DNA from: Clostridiales bacterium
Lineage (GTDB): Bacteria > Bacillota_E > Sulfobacillia > Sulfobacillales > JAIMBI01
Length of the DNA: 41,332 bases
Assembly (NCBI GenBank): GCA_027318915.1
Contig: DAHVOH010000010.1
Location: forward strand, 16,272 to 57,603
Direction of reading: 5' to 3'
The notes beneath the pieces are model-generated. The model was not told the DNA's origin. It saw nothing but the letters and a program-made list of their open reading frames with translations, and ran no database searches. The translations under genes were made by a program, and so were the position numbers. Below, in pieces: positions 40,214-41,332 of this stretch. Within the stretch, counting starts at the first letter, position 1. Every line of letters begins with the position of its first letter.

Positions 40214-41332
40214 CTACGCCGATGGGCGCGGCGTGTCGCCCTCCTCGCGGTCCAGGTTCCAGATGGTGAGCGGCTCCACCTCATCCGCCAGGGGGAAGTG
40301 GAACAGGCGGCCGTAGAAGGCGTACTCGGCCTCCTGAGCGCGGCGGATGTTCTCGGACCGCCGAAAGCCGTGGCCCTCCCCGGGAAATTCCAGATAGGCG
40401 ACCGGCACGCCCTTGCGGCGGAGCGCCTCCACCATCATCTCCGCCTGATTCGGCGGGACGACCTTGTCGTCCAGACCTTGAAAGAAGATGAGCGGGGTGG
40501 TGGCCTGATCCAGGTGATACAGCGGGGAGCGTTGACGATAGACGGCCTCCTCCTCGGGCCAGCGCCCAATGAGCCGGTCGAGATAGTGGGACTCGAACTT
40601 GTGGGTTTCACGGGCCAGCGCTCCACAGTCCGAGACCCCGAAGTGGCTGGCGCCGGCATGAAACACCCGGGTGAACGTGGTGGCCGCCAGCGTGGTGTAT
40701 CCACCGGCGCTGCCGCCGCGGATCGCCAACCGCGCCGGATCCACCCGCCCCAGCCGGGCCAGGTGCTGCGCCGCGGCGGCGGTGTCTTCCACGTCATACA
40801 CGCCCCACTGGCCGCGCAGCGCATTGCGATACGCCCGGCCGTAGCCGGTGCTGCCCCGGTAGTTCACGTCCACGACCGCAAATCCGCGCGACGTCCAATA
40901 CTGCAAGCCCGGCTGCAGCACCGGGAAGCTGGCGCCGGTGGGGCCCCCGTGGGTGAAAACCAGAAGCGGGGGCTTCTCGCCGTCCAGACCCTGGTAGGCT
41001 TCGTTCACCGGCGGATAGTAATAAGCGTGCGCGACGGCTCCCCGACCCGTAGGATAGGTGATGGGCTCCGGTTGGCTCAGATACCCCCGATCCAGATCCC
41101 AGTCCGTGGAGCGTTTCAACGTCTGATACCGACCATCGGCTTGGAACTGGATGACGCGTGGTCCCACCGTGTCCGAAGCCGCCAAGGCCACCACGCCCCC
41201 CGGGCCCGCCGCCAGCCCCGACAGCCAGGTGAACGGCAGGGCAATGGGCTCCGCGCGCCCGTCGCGGATCCGCACCACGTGGGAGAAGCCGTCCTCGGTG
41301 TAGGCCGCCACCACGCCGCCCCACGCAAAGGT
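40214..41332 (-). CDS. S9-family prolyl oligopeptidase/acylaminoacyl peptidase, partial
   Basis: The 3' part of a serine peptidase gene; the frame is open to the window edge, so the N-terminus (most of a beta-propeller) is missing. The last propeller strands are visible at the start (TFAWGGVVAAYTEDGFSHVV). The alpha/beta hydrolase domain follows: oxyanion-side HGGPTGASFP and VNYRGSTGYGRAYR, nucleophile Ser in RGGSAGGYTT, Asp in FFQGLDDKVVPP and His in GEGHGFRRSENI. All three catalytic residues are present. The family cleaves short peptides or removes acyl-amino acids in the cytoplasm. It is separated from the gntR cluster by a hairpin, so it is probably an independent unit. Confidence 0.93.
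   Translation of the reverse strand, partial: TFAWGGVVAAYTEDGFSHVVRIRDGRAEPIALPFTWLSGLAAGPGGVVALAASDTVGPRVIQFQADGRYQTLKRSTDWDLDRGYLSQPEPITYPTGRGAVAHAYYYPPVNEAYQGLDGEKPPLLVFTHGGPTGASFPVLQPGLQYWTSRGFAVVDVNYRGSTGYGRAYRNALRGQWGVYDVEDTAAAAQHLARLGRVDPARLAIRGGSAGGYTTLAATTFTRVFHAGASHFGVSDCGALARETHKFESHYLDRLIGRWPEEEAVYRQRSPLYHLDQATTPLIFFQGLDDKVVPPNQAEMMVEALRRKGVPVAYLEFPGEGHGFRRSENIRRAQEAEYAFYGRLFHFPLADEVEPLTIWNLDREEGDTPRPSA

Noticed and set aside
1..41332. CRISPR arrays, tRNA or rRNA genes, riboswitches
   Set aside because: No regularly spaced repeats, cloverleaf-like segments or known riboswitch cores were noticed by eye; a covariance-model scan would be needed to exclude weak cases.

Overview
The window reads as chromosomal DNA of a high-GC bacterium. 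The best taxonomic clue is a clear CodY homologue (10358-11092), because CodY is known from Firmicutes. Strong AGGAGG-type ribosome binding sites and GTG/TTG starts fit that as well. My inference is a deep-branching, GC-rich Firmicute of the Sulfobacillus, Symbiobacterium or Thermaerobacter kind. The sequence alone does not fix the genus. I saw no tRNA, rRNA, CRISPR array or intact insertion sequence.

Left part, 1-6.1 kb, is gene-poor: an NRAMP-type metal transporter, a decayed IS1380-family transposase, a cytochrome P450, and about 1.75 kb of non-coding DNA with a second transposase relic. From 6.1 to 13.8 kb the plus strand carries housekeeping-type genes: serine O-acetyltransferase with a coupled unknown protein, a threonine dehydratase, a tiny Cys-rich protein, a D,D-carboxypeptidase, codY, a dienelactone hydrolase, a small membrane protein and an MFS transporter. 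A GNAT gene runs convergently.

From 14.4 to 20.8 kb lies a tight plus-strand operon. It holds a MurE-like ligase that lacks the usual substrate motif, an acyl-adenylating ligase, a penicillin-acylase-type Ntn hydrolase and an ornithine-cyclodeaminase-like enzyme. This is the most unusual gene combination in the window and could make or turn over an amide-linked metabolite.

From 41.3 down to 21.0 kb nearly everything is on the minus strand. After a partial S9 peptidase comes a GntR/FCD regulator with its own promoter. It is followed by an amidohydrolase, a PfkB kinase, a GH4 glycosidase, a family-5 ABC importer (binding protein plus two permeases, no ATPase), NagB, two more family-5 binding proteins, a 1034-residue Asp-box repeat protein, two SIS-domain proteins, a BadF-type amino-sugar kinase and a NUDIX hydrolase. 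Together they look like a locus for uptake and breakdown of an amino-sugar-containing oligosaccharide: import, cleavage by GH4, phosphorylation by the kinases, isomerisation by the SIS proteins, and deamination by NagB to fructose-6-phosphate and ammonia.

Recurring regulatory and translational oddities include three genes whose best start by ribosome binding site is not ATG/GTG/TTG, a Trp-rich 11-codon mini-ORF coupled to the MFS gene, a perfect CRP-type palindrome at the codY promoter, and a decamer repeated upstream of two binding-protein genes.
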